From CAYSXY01 sp964435165 (GTDB lineage: Bacteria > Pseudomonadota > Alphaproteobacteria > Rickettsiales > RI-342), in contig CAYSXY010000069.1 of the NCBI GenBank assembly GCA_964435165.1, positions 1-8,254 of the forward strand: DNA of 8,254 nt, given 5' to 3'. Under the pieces are notes generated by a model that did not search any database, was not told the origin of the DNA, and saw only the letters and a list, made by a program, of their open reading frames with translations. A program made the translations under genes and the position numbers. Below, piece by piece: positions 1-5,328 of this stretch; position 1 is the first letter of the stretch, and every line of letters begins with the position of its first letter.

Positions 1-27
1 TAGAATCATTGATGTAGATTTCGTCGA

Positions 28-105
28 AAATTGATGTTTTTGCGAGCAGCGGAATGATCGTACGCAAATGTACGTGACATGAGCAGCGCAGTAAAAATAC
101 AATTT
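28..105. repeat. Variable-arm hairpin repeat, copy 1 (module 2)
   Basis: Imperfect inverted arms at 28-43 and 91-105 (AAATTG...TTTTTGC against GTAAAAATACAATTT) enclose a 47-nt loop at 44-90. The loop contains two direct copies of GAGCAGCG (44-51 and 81-88) flanking a small hairpin CGTAC/GTACG (59-63 and 70-74). The second copy at 2262-2338 has the same loop length and motif order but different arm sequence. The element is followed by TTTGCAGACCA and lies 14 nt beyond the end of msrA on the strand msrA is read from. Structure and duplication are seen directly; function is unknown. Confidence 0.8.
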
Positions 106-127
106 GCAGACCAATATACAGCGATGA

Positions 128-727
128 TCATTCCATGATGCCCCATTTCTTATATTTTTTAATGGTCATTGACTCACCATCCAGGTCAAACACACTGTCA
201 TAGACCACGCCCTTTTTCTCGTAATAGTCCTGGTGGTAGCCTTCCGCCGGGTAAAATGGGCCAGCCGCTTCAATCGTTGTTGCGATGGGATTCTTGAATT
301 CACCTGATGCATCGGCCGCCTGCTTGGATTGCTCAGCAATCTGCTGTTGCACCTCATCATGATAGAAAATGGCGGAGCGATATTGCGGCCCACGGTCAGC
401 CCCCTGCCCACCGGCATCTGTTGGGTCATGAATGAGCCAAAACGCCTCCACCAGCTTTTCGTAAGGCAGAATAGCGGGGTTAAAGCGCACCTGCACCACC
501 TCCACATGCCCGGTGGTCTTGCTGGAGACCTGCTCATAGGTTGGGTTGGCGACCCTACCTCCCATATAGCCGGATTCAACATCCAGCACCCCGTCAATCG
601 CTTTTAATTCTGCTTCCACACACCAGAAACACCCGGCGCCAAAGGTGGCAATTTCCTCATTACCTGCCATTGCTTTTCCTCCAACTACCATTCCAATAAT
701 CACAGCCATTAATACGACAAATCTCAT
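128..727 (-). CDS. msrA: Peptide-methionine (S)-S-oxide reductase MsrA, exported
   Basis: Reduces methionine-S-sulfoxide in proteins back to methionine, normally with thioredoxin-type reductants. The 199-aa product carries the family signature GCFWC (residues 32-36, catalytic Cys33), then GYMGG, TGHVEVVQV, the FW..HDPT segment, GPQYRSAIFY and EGYHQDYY, all in the usual MsrA order and over nearly the full family length. Residues 1-21 look like a signal peptide: Arg2, a hydrophobic core, and an AMA cleavage site before GNEE. The mature enzyme is therefore probably periplasmic. I chose ATG 727 because AGGAG lies 6 nt upstream. The adjacent in-frame ATG at 730 is also possible, and a longer in-frame GTG start at 790 lacks support. 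The only cysteines in the mature part are the two in GCFWC; the distal resolving cysteines found in some MsrA proteins are absent. The gene appears monocistronic, with divergent neighbour DNA upstream and a hairpin repeat directly downstream. Confidence 0.95.
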   Translation of the reverse strand: MRFVVLMAVIIGMVVGGKAMAGNEEIATFGAGCFWCVEAELKAIDGVLDVESGYMGGRVANPTYEQVSSKTTGHVEVVQVRFNPAILPYEKLVEAFWLIHDPTDAGGQGADRGPQYRSAIFYHDEVQQQIAEQSKQAADASGEFKNPIATTIEAAGPFYPAEGYHQDYYEKKGVVYDSVFDLDGESMTIKKYKKWGIME

Positions 728-809
728 CATCTTCTCCTGTTTATGTAGAGAAGGATTCACTATCACAGCGCAAAACGTTACGTTGTACACTCATTTATGT
801 CACCCCTAG

Positions 810-829
810 ATACCGGCTTTCGCCGGTAT
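810..829. repeat. Short palindromic repeat, ATACCGGC hairpin
   Basis: ATACCGGC, loop TTTC, GCCGGTAT form a perfect 8-bp stem followed by GAC. Read on the minus strand it starts GTCATACCGGC, the same layout as the GTCATTCCTGC hairpins near the right end of the window (7339, 7698, 7885). It lies about 80 bp upstream of the msrA start. The form resembles the dispersed GTCAT-type hairpins common in proteobacterial intergenic DNA. Confidence 0.7.
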
Positions 830-834
830 GACAA

Positions 835-904
835 CAACATCCCGGAGGATGTTGAACGGCGAAGCCACCCAAACGACGGCGGGATGATTAAAAAAAGAAT
901 CTAA
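835..904. repeat. Hairpin-string repeat, copy A (module 1, divergent)
   Basis: A perfect 8-bp hairpin CAACATCC/GGATGTTG (835-854, loop CGGA) is followed by GGCGAAGCC (858-866), CACCCAAA and a terminal GAATCTAA (897-904). The same order of motifs occurs at 2191-2260 and 5329-5418. This copy is shorter and more degenerate in its second half. It lies in the divergent region between msrA and the plus-strand gene at 1096, unlike the other two copies, which follow genes. No module 2 follows it. Confidence 0.65.
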
Positions 905-1031
905 CCGGCACCTCACTACAACGACAGAATAAATCCACGCCAAAAAAATCAAATGAAAGCTTACATGTAATTATTAGAACTATGTTTTATATGAATAAAT
1001 ATAGCTTGTACAAATAAATACTCGCACTGAC

Positions 1032-1061
1032 TTAACATTTAGACTTATTGACGCCTATAAC
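1032..1061 (+). promoter_or_regulatory. Putative sigma-70-type promoter for the gene at 1096
   Basis: TTAACA (1032-1037) and TATAAC (1056-1061) each match the -35 and -10 consensus at five of six positions, with an 18-bp spacer. A start near 1068 would give a leader of about 28 nt. This is a consensus match by eye only. Confidence 0.4.
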
Positions 1062-1079
1062 TAACTAATATTACAGGCG
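1052..1079 (+). promoter_or_regulatory. Operator-like inverted repeat over the -10 region
   Basis: CGCCTATAA (1052-1060) and TTACAGGCG (1071-1079) are inverted repeats with one mismatch in nine positions, separated by 10 nt. The left arm overlaps the putative -10 element, and the right arm ends 5 nt before the ribosome-binding site. The position fits a repressor site, possibly for autoregulation by the downstream winged-helix-like protein, or a leader hairpin. Both are inference. Confidence 0.4.
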
Positions 1080-1095
1080 CACCAAGGAGTTAGAA

Positions 1096-1857
1096 ATGAC
1101 TATACGCAAAAGAAGCCCCCAATGCCCTTCAGTTTCCCTAGAGGAAGCCATTGAGAAAGCAGATAAAATATATGATAAAGAAAACAAGCATGTTGTTGCT
1201 AATGATGCAGTAGCACAAGCGCTTGGCTACAAAAATGCTAATAATGGTGCTGCCGCTCGTACAATGGCATCGCTCTCATATTATGGACTGCTAGTCAAAT
1301 CAGGAAACGGAAAGCTAAGCGTTTCACCTGATTACGAAAAATATAAATTTGCGCCCAAACAGGAAATCAAGCAGGAATTTCTCAAAAAATGGATTAATAA
1401 CCCAAAAGTTTTTTCGGAGACTATTGATAAATATGGATATAACCTGCCCTCTGATAGTGCTCTTAAATACGCATTGATCGAAATGGGATTTAAGCCCGAT
1501 GCGGCAGACAACGTTACTGAGATTATAAAGGAATCAGTCCATTTTTTCCTTGAGAATTCTGACCTAGCTAAACTTAAGCAGACACCAGATAAAAATGTTC
1601 ATGTATTAGATGACGGTGTTGAAGAAGTCGAAGAAGATGATGATGATGATGACGATAGATATTGTACTCAGGCACCGGATATAGCCAAGCCGAAAGCCTC
1701 TGTTTTTCCAACGACATCCGATGAATTTAGGTCCATCCCAATTTTCTTGCCAAATAATCGAGAAGCAATTCTGCATCTTCCAAGGCCTTTCTACAAGAAA
1801 GATCGAGATGTTATAAAACGCCAGATTGATGCCCTTTTAACGGATGATGAAGAGTAA
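1096..1857 (+). CDS. Conserved uncharacterised protein, winged-helix-like N-terminus, acidic tract
   Basis: Function unknown. The 253-aa product resembles a widespread hypothetical type built as follows. An N-terminal winged-helix-like part (about 10-80) includes SLEEAIEKADKIYDKE, a predicted recognition region around AARTMASLSYYGLL (53-66) and a wing-like KSGNGKLSVS (68-77). A helical middle (90-155) includes NLPSDSALKYALIEMGF. An extremely acidic linker follows (172-187, including seven consecutive Asp). The C-terminal motif IPIFLPNNREAILHLPRP (214-231) is followed by a basic helix. The start is supported by AAGGAG 6 nt upstream. The product is soluble and shows no signal peptide. Codon use is AT-rich compared with the leucine genes, and the gene stands alone on the plus strand with a 45-aa membrane protein 13 bp downstream, so it may be an accessory or transferred module. 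A regulatory or DNA-binding role is inference from fold appearance only. Confidence 0.85.
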   Translation: MTIRKRSPQCPSVSLEEAIEKADKIYDKENKHVVANDAVAQALGYKNANNGAAARTMASLSYYGLLVKSGNGKLSVSPDYEKYKFAPKQEIKQEFLKKWINNPKVFSETIDKYGYNLPSDSALKYALIEMGFKPDAADNVTEIIKESVHFFLENSDLAKLKQTPDKNVHVLDDGVEEVEEDDDDDDDRYCTQAPDIAKPKASVFPTTSDEFRSIPIFLPNNREAILHLPRPFYKKDRDVIKRQIDALLTDDEE

Positions 1858-1870
1858 GGGTAAGAACAAA

Positions 1871-2008
1871 ATGGATTGGCAAACCGTCGCGCATGCATTT
1901 GGATGTTTATTGGTTTTAGTTGTTGCATATGCATACATTTCAGACAAAAAGCATATTCATGAGCAACTGAAGGCCCTCTCCGACCGTGTGGATAAGCTAT
2001 CAAAATAG
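1871..2008 (+). CDS. Small single-pass membrane protein with coiled-coil tail (45 aa)
   Basis: Not recognised as a named family. The 45-residue frame starts with ATG 13 nt after the stop of the 253-aa gene, preceded by AAGGGTAAG, a modest ribosome-binding site that begins within the upstream stop codon. It ends at TAG 2006-2008. Residues 5-23 form one hydrophobic segment (VAHAFGCLLVLVVAYAYIS) suitable as a transmembrane helix. A charged tail follows whose hydrophobic residues I29, L33, L36, V40 and L43 are spaced 4-3-4-3, as in a short coiled coil. The close spacing suggests co-expression and perhaps translational coupling with the upstream gene. The organisation (membrane anchor plus oligomerisation helix) is a better argument for a real gene than its length. 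It remains hypothetical. Confidence 0.6.
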   Translation: MDWQTVAHAFGCLLVLVVAYAYISDKKHIHEQLKALSDRVDKLSK

Positions 2009-2190
2009 TAGTTGGATTTAGCAGCAACAAAGTCGGCGTACAGGTAATAGCCGATAACATACAAAAAGATAGATTCGCTGCAGCGTGGGTAATACGAGGC
2101 AAGACGTGAAAAAATCACGGAGTATACACAGTAGTACATGAGCGCCCAGCCAACCTCTAAACAGCATAGCAAGTAGTAGAGAATGTGGCG
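2009..2190. other. Non-coding stretch with one small hairpin
   Basis: No convincing gene is visible. Frames on the minus strand through this stretch run across the repeats and have no family signature. A 5-bp hairpin CGTGA/TCACG with an A5 loop lies at 2105-2119. A weak inverted pair TCGGC/GCCGA surrounds the GTACAGGTAATA stretch near 2033-2054. No T-tract follows the hairpin, so it is not a standard terminator for the plus-strand pair. Its position directly before the composite repeat at 2191-2338 suggests it could be another part of that repeat block, but only one copy is in view. Confidence 0.4.
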
Positions 2191-2260
2191 ACAACATCCC
2201 GAAAGGGTGTTGGACGGCGAAGCCGCCCAAAGGGTGAGACGAGTTAAAACGAGTCGAATC
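2191..2260. repeat. Hairpin-string repeat, copy B (module 1)
   Basis: A string of small stems: CAACA(T)CCC, GAAA tetraloop, GGGTGTTG (2192-2212); CGGC, GAA, GCCG around 2215-2225; GCCC, AAA, GGGT (2225-2235); then GAGACGAGTTAAAACGAGTC and GAATC. It aligns closely with copy C at 5329-5418, sharing GCGAAGCC, CCCAAAGGGTGAG, TTAAAAC and CGAATC in order. It runs directly into module 2 at 2262, so the two modules together form one composite element of about 150 bp. Confidence 0.75.
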
Positions 2261-2261
2261 T

Positions 2262-2338
2262 AAACAGAGCGTTTGCGAGCAGCGAAGTGAGCGTACATTT
2301 TAGTACGTGATTCGAGCAGCGCAGCAAACGCTCTGTTT
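2262..2338. repeat. Variable-arm hairpin repeat, copy 2 (module 2)
   Basis: Perfect 15-bp inverted arms, AAACAGAGCGTTTGC (2262-2276) and GCAAACGCTCTGTTT (2324-2338), enclose a 47-nt loop. The loop has GAGCAGCG twice (2277-2284, 2314-2321) around CGTAC/GTACG (2292-2296, 2303-2307). Loop length and motif spacing are identical to copy 1 (28-105), while the arms differ. It is followed by TTTGCAGTCCA and lies 30 nt beyond the asd stop codon on the asd transcript strand. No T-tract follows on either strand, so it is not a canonical intrinsic terminator, although such a stable structure could protect or end the asd mRNA. Confidence 0.85.
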
Positions 2339-2368
2339 GCAGTCCATTAAACGCCATTTAGCGACAGC

Positions 2369-3406
2369 CTAAGCAGCTTTCATGGCCTGAGGTACCAACT
2401 GATACTCCCCAACCAACACCTCGGCAATCTGCACGGCATTGAGTGCCGCCCCTTTACGTACATTGTCCGACACCACCCACATATTCAGCCCATGTTCAAC
2501 GGTAGGGTCCTGACGCAGGCGCGAAACATACACCCCATCTTCACCGGCTGCTTCTTTAGGCGTAACAAACAGGTTTTCTTCCGGCCGGTCATTCACCACC
2601 ACGCCTTCTGCATCACTAAGAATATCACGCGCATCTTCGACCGACAGCGGCAGTTCCAACTCCACATTCACTGATTCAGCGTGGGAGACAAACACCGGCA
2701 CACGCACGCAGGTCGCGGTCACGGCAATGGCCGGGTCGAGAATCTTCTTCGTCTCCACCACCATTTTCCATTCTTCCTTAGTGCTGCCATCTTCCATAAA
2801 TTTATCAATCTGCGGAATCACATTGAACGGCATGGGTTTGGAAAACTCCTTCGGCTCACGCATGTCATTCATGAACAGCGCCTTGGTGTGATCAAACAGC
2901 TCATCCATCGCGGCCTTGCCCGCGCCAGAAACAGACTGGTAGGTACTCACCACCACGCGCTTAATCTTAGCCGCACGATGAATCGGCGCCAGCGCCACCA
3001 GCATCTGTATGGTTGAGCAATTGGGGTTGGCAATAATGTTGCGCTTGCGGAAATCCTTCAGCGCATCGCTGTTCACTTCCGGCACCACCAACGGCACATC
3101 CTCATGCATACGGAAGAACGACGTGTTATCAATCACCACGCATCCAGCCTCCGCCGCACGCGGCGCATGCACTTCAGACACGCTGGAGCCGGGAGAAAAA
3201 AGGGCGATATCCGTGCCACGAAAATCGTAATCATCCAGGACCTGGCACTTCAACACCTTGTCACCAAAGCTGACCTCTTTGCCTTCCGAACGGCTGGAGG
3301 CAAGCGCCACCACTTCCCTCACTGGGAATTGACGCTCAGCGAGTGTATTCAGTAATTCGCGCCCCACATTTCCTGTGGCACCCACAACAGCAACTTTATA
3401 TTCCAT
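2369..3406 (-). CDS. asd: Aspartate-semialdehyde dehydrogenase
   Basis: Converts L-aspartyl phosphate to L-aspartate 4-semialdehyde with NADPH, the branch-point step for lysine/diaminopimelate, threonine and methionine. The 345-aa length is typical. Visible motifs: the nucleotide-binding GATGNVGREL (9-18), SPGSSVS (71-77), the active site NPNCSTIQ with catalytic Cys130, the YQSVSGAGKAAMDEL segment (156-170), RVPVFVSHAESV (235-246) with the expected His242, and the C-terminal NMWVVSDNVRKGAALNAVQIAE. ATG 3406 is preceded by the purine-rich GAAAGAGAGATAG, a moderate ribosome-binding site. The gene follows the HEXXH-protein stop by 23 bp in the same direction and is probably the last gene of an exonuclease-HEXXH-asd operon. 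Its 3' end is followed after 30 nt by the composite hairpin repeat. No oddities were seen in the reading frame. Confidence 0.97.
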   Translation of the reverse strand: MEYKVAVVGATGNVGRELLNTLAERQFPVREVVALASSRSEGKEVSFGDKVLKCQVLDDYDFRGTDIALFSPGSSVSEVHAPRAAEAGCVVIDNTSFFRMHEDVPLVVPEVNSDALKDFRKRNIIANPNCSTIQMLVALAPIHRAAKIKRVVVSTYQSVSGAGKAAMDELFDHTKALFMNDMREPKEFSKPMPFNVIPQIDKFMEDGSTKEEWKMVVETKKILDPAIAVTATCVRVPVFVSHAESVNVELELPLSVEDARDILSDAEGVVVNDRPEENLFVTPKEAAGEDGVYVSRLRQDPTVEHGLNMWVVSDNVRKGAALNAVQIAEVLVGEYQLVPQAMKAA

Positions 3407-3429
3407 CTATCTCTCTTTCATTGTTCTTT

Positions 3430-4353
3430 TTAGGCCAGCCTTTGGTGATAAACATCATCGTTAGCTATGGGCCTGTCACATTCATCCGCTCCTTTGCCAA
3501 TAACGGCAATCTCGGCCAGACTCAAGCCCTGAAGCTGCAATACCCCATTTCTATAGGCAGCAACATCCGCATTCACATCCAATGTTGCCTCCAATGCACG
3601 AATATCTTTCTCCGCTGCCAGCATCACAGCATGATATTCCAGTGTCGTCACCTCCTCCACATCACCAGCCAGGCTTGATATATAGTCCGGCAATTTAGCC
3701 ACAACAGGTACAATCACCTGCAGCCAGTAATTGATCACCGGGCGATAGCGTTCCAGCATCGCATTTGGCTCCATCAGGTAATCATCCACGGCACGCGGCA
3801 ATGCTTCATCATACAGCTTATCCCGGCCATATTTCAGTACATTCAGAATGTCATCGGCAATCGCCGGGTGATCATCGACGATCGCTTCAAACGCCGGTCG
3901 CTGAGTGAATTTAAAGATTTGCATCAGGTGGTGCATGGACTCATGGAAGGCAAAATAATGGCTGCGCTCCGGTTCACTCCCATTCGCTACAATGAGCGGA
4001 TATGGATGGTAATGATAATACCGCCCGTCCTGATTCGCACCAACGCCTCGTCCTTCCCATTGGCGCAGGCCAGTCTCGCAATAGACTGTCCGGCATGGCA
4101 CCTGACTATTCACATCGCGTAAGGCAGGCGGCACCAAGGCTTGCATCTCAACATATGATTCAAGCATGTCACGCACCCAGGGCGAAGGCTCCGGCGGCAG
4201 ATCCTGGCTGCGTGTCGGCATCAGATTCATGAGATAAGGCCGAAGCATACCACGCTCGACGCGTGCACGGGCCGGGTTATAATCTATCCATCCATCATCG
4301 ATCATGTATTGTGCATTACCCCATACGCCGGACAGATTGCCTGTTCGGTCCAT
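3430..4353 (-). CDS. Uncharacterised HEXXH-motif protein, probably N-terminally interrupted
   Basis: I do not recognise the family. The 307-aa frame contains FHESMHHLMQ: His137-Glu138-x-x-His141 is the classic zinc-metallopeptidase HEXXH motif, with an extra His142. About 54 residues later YLMEPNAMLER offers Glu195 in an ExxA context, a plausible third zinc ligand. Other features are an aromatic/His-rich stretch RYYHYHPYP (111-119) and a helical, acidic C-terminal third. No signal peptide or membrane segment is seen, so it is probably cytoplasmic. ATG 4353 is the first available start after an in-frame TAG, but it lacks a ribosome-binding site. The reading frame continues upstream for 22 sensible codons to TAG 4420-4422, then to an ATG at 4431 that overlaps the exonuclease stop. 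The protein may therefore be truncated, poorly expressed or a recent pseudogene. It sits between the exonuclease gene and asd. Peptidase function is inference from the motif alone. Confidence 0.75.
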   Translation of the reverse strand: MDRTGNLSGVWGNAQYMIDDGWIDYNPARARVERGMLRPYLMNLMPTRSQDLPPEPSPWVRDMLESYVEMQALVPPALRDVNSQVPCRTVYCETGLRQWEGRGVGANQDGRYYHYHPYPLIVANGSEPERSHYFAFHESMHHLMQIFKFTQRPAFEAIVDDHPAIADDILNVLKYGRDKLYDEALPRAVDDYLMEPNAMLERYRPVINYWLQVIVPVVAKLPDYISSLAGDVEEVTTLEYHAVMLAAEKDIRALEATLDVNADVAAYRNGVLQLQGLSLAEIAVIGKGADECDRPIANDDVYHQRLA

Positions 4354-4431
4354 GAACAGGCTGCGCTCTATAAAGGGGTCTAAAATGGCGCGGTGCTGCC
4401 GGTAAAAATCCGGCCAGTTCTATTCTGTCAT
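4354..4431 (-). other. Probable original 5' end of the HEXXH gene, broken by an amber codon
   Basis: Reading minus from ATG 4431: Met-Thr-Glu, TAG (4420-4422), then NWPDFYRQHRAILDPFIERS and Leu-Phe, straight into Met at 4353, all in one frame. ATG 4431 overlaps the exonuclease stop codon as ATGA and has TAAGG 4 nt upstream, a normal coupled start. The stretch contains no other gene. The simplest reading is a 333-residue ancestral protein in which codon 4 mutated to TAG (for example from CAG, AAG, GAG or TGG). A sequencing error or suppression is possible. TAG ends asd and the 45-aa gene, so reassignment of TAG is unlikely. Confidence 0.65.
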
Positions 4432-5273
4432 GCAGCCTTATTATTCTGTTGGGGCGAGATTGCGACGGATTCTGCCCATGCATCTCGAAATTGCAAGAGA
4501 TATGGCCTCTCAGCTCCTTCATTTTCAAGAAACTGTAACAATTCCTCGCTCGCAATGTCGAAATCTTCTTGTCTCAGCACGCCGCGATGCTGCATCCAGC
4601 GCAAATATACCAGATAAGTGTTGAGCACATCGGTCTCGCAATAATCACGAATCTCTTTCACCTGCCCAGCATCATACATCTCCGTCACCTTGGATCCATC
4701 CACGCCAAACTTGCCCGGCAAGCCCATGATCGAGCACACCTCGTTTAGCCGCACCCGCGCCGATGAACCAAAATTCGACAATGCCTCCAGCAAATCACAA
4801 TGCCAGTCGAGGCTATAACGCTGCAGGTAATTATTCCACTTATCCCCGGTTAAATAGAGCTTCGGCGCACTGATACCATGCGCCATTGCCCGATATTGCA
4901 ACACCGGCAGATCAAATGTCCGGCCATTAAATGACACTAAACGCGGCATATGCTTGCCGATATAATGAAAGAATCCACGCACCAGCTCTTCTTCGCTGGA
5001 GTCTTCCACCCCGCCGGAACGTACTTCCGTCAAATGATAAGATTCATGCGCTCCATCGCGGTGTATCTCTGCTTCCAAAAAACTAATCGCCACCACCTTG
5101 TGAAATGGCTGGCGCAAAAACGCATTACGTCCTTCCGTTATCTCCAGATGATACGCCTCCAGCGCAGCACGCTGTTCAGCAACATCCTGACTCTCCAATC
5201 CTGTGAGATTACGCACCGCATCAGCGTCCGGAATCGTCTCAATATCAAAAACAAACAGCGTATCGTGAAGCAT
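4428..5273 (-). CDS. PolB-like 3'-5' exonuclease (DEDDy type)
   Basis: Predicted metal-dependent 3'-5' exonuclease of the stand-alone DNA-polymerase-B proofreading-domain type. The 281-aa product shows all three exonuclease motifs in order: Exo I VFDIETIPD (Asp10, Glu12), Exo II SFNGRTFDLPVLQYRA (Asn116, Asp121) and Exo III RDYCETDVLNTY (Tyr211, Asp215). The Tyr four residues before the last Asp marks the DEDDy subclass. The SLDWHCDLLEAL segment (154-165) and LNEVCSIMGLPGK (176-188) also fit this family. ATG 5273 has AGG 7 nt upstream and a TATAAT element at 5297-5302. The gene ends in an ATGA overlap with the next frame, implying translational coupling to the HEXXH gene. Role is likely nucleic-acid processing or repair; the substrate is not evident. 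It is separated from leuB by 252 bp of repeat and structured DNA, so it probably has its own promoter. Confidence 0.9.
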   Translation of the reverse strand: MLHDTLFVFDIETIPDADAVRNLTGLESQDVAEQRAALEAYHLEITEGRNAFLRQPFHKVVAISFLEAEIHRDGAHESYHLTEVRSGGVEDSSEEELVRGFFHYIGKHMPRLVSFNGRTFDLPVLQYRAMAHGISAPKLYLTGDKWNNYLQRYSLDWHCDLLEALSNFGSSARVRLNEVCSIMGLPGKFGVDGSKVTEMYDAGQVKEIRDYCETDVLNTYLVYLRWMQHRGVLRQEDFDIASEELLQFLENEGAERPYLLQFRDAWAESVAISPQQNNKAA

Positions 5274-5296
5274 TCATGTACCTAAAGAAATCTACT

Positions 5297-5302
5297 ATTA
5301 TA
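5297..5302 (-). promoter_or_regulatory. Putative -10 element for the exonuclease operon
   Basis: A perfect TATAAT on the minus strand, 23 nt upstream of ATG 5273. No good -35 is found at 16-18 bp (best is a GTCA-containing stretch), and there is no TGn extension, so the call rests on the -10 and its position alone. It would provide independent transcription of exonuclease, HEXXH gene and asd. Confidence 0.4.
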
Positions 5303-5328
5303 GTTGTTTCAATTTAGAATGACCCACC

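Larger units (their letters stand above)
905..1095 (+). promoter_or_regulatory. AT-rich upstream control region with palindromes
   Basis: No gene is visible between the msrA start (727) and 1096. The proximal part is markedly AT-rich and contains two perfect palindromes, TTACATGTAA (961-970) and TTGTACAA (1006-1013), upstream of the promoter-like sequence at 1032-1061. These could be regulator-binding sites, but their short length in AT-rich DNA means chance cannot be excluded. The region ends with a strong ribosome-binding site AAGGAG (1084-1089), 6 nt before the ATG at 1096. Confidence 0.4.

Noticed and set aside
166..597. A 143-codon minus-strand frame inside msrA
   Set aside because: It lies entirely within the msrA reading frame on the same strand, has no family motif, and is dominated by Arg, Pro and Trp, as expected for a shifted frame.
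731..790. Longer MsrA start (GTG at 790)
   Set aside because: It would place 20-21 polar residues before the signal peptide, and the good AGGAG site lies just before the ATG pair at 727-730.
1957..2230. Overlapping minus-strand frames of 70-103 codons across 2009-2230
   Set aside because: They run through the repeat block and the end of the plus-strand pair, are Cys/Leu/Tyr-rich without motifs, and lack ribosome-binding sites.
2492..3678. Several plus-strand frames opposite asd and the HEXXH gene
   Set aside because: All are antisense to well-supported genes, His/Arg-rich and motif-free.
4420..4422. TAG as a reassigned or pyrrolysine codon
   Set aside because: TAG serves as the ordinary stop codon of asd and of the 45-aa gene, and nothing in view suggests a pyrrolysine system. 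A nonsense mutation or sequencing error is simpler.
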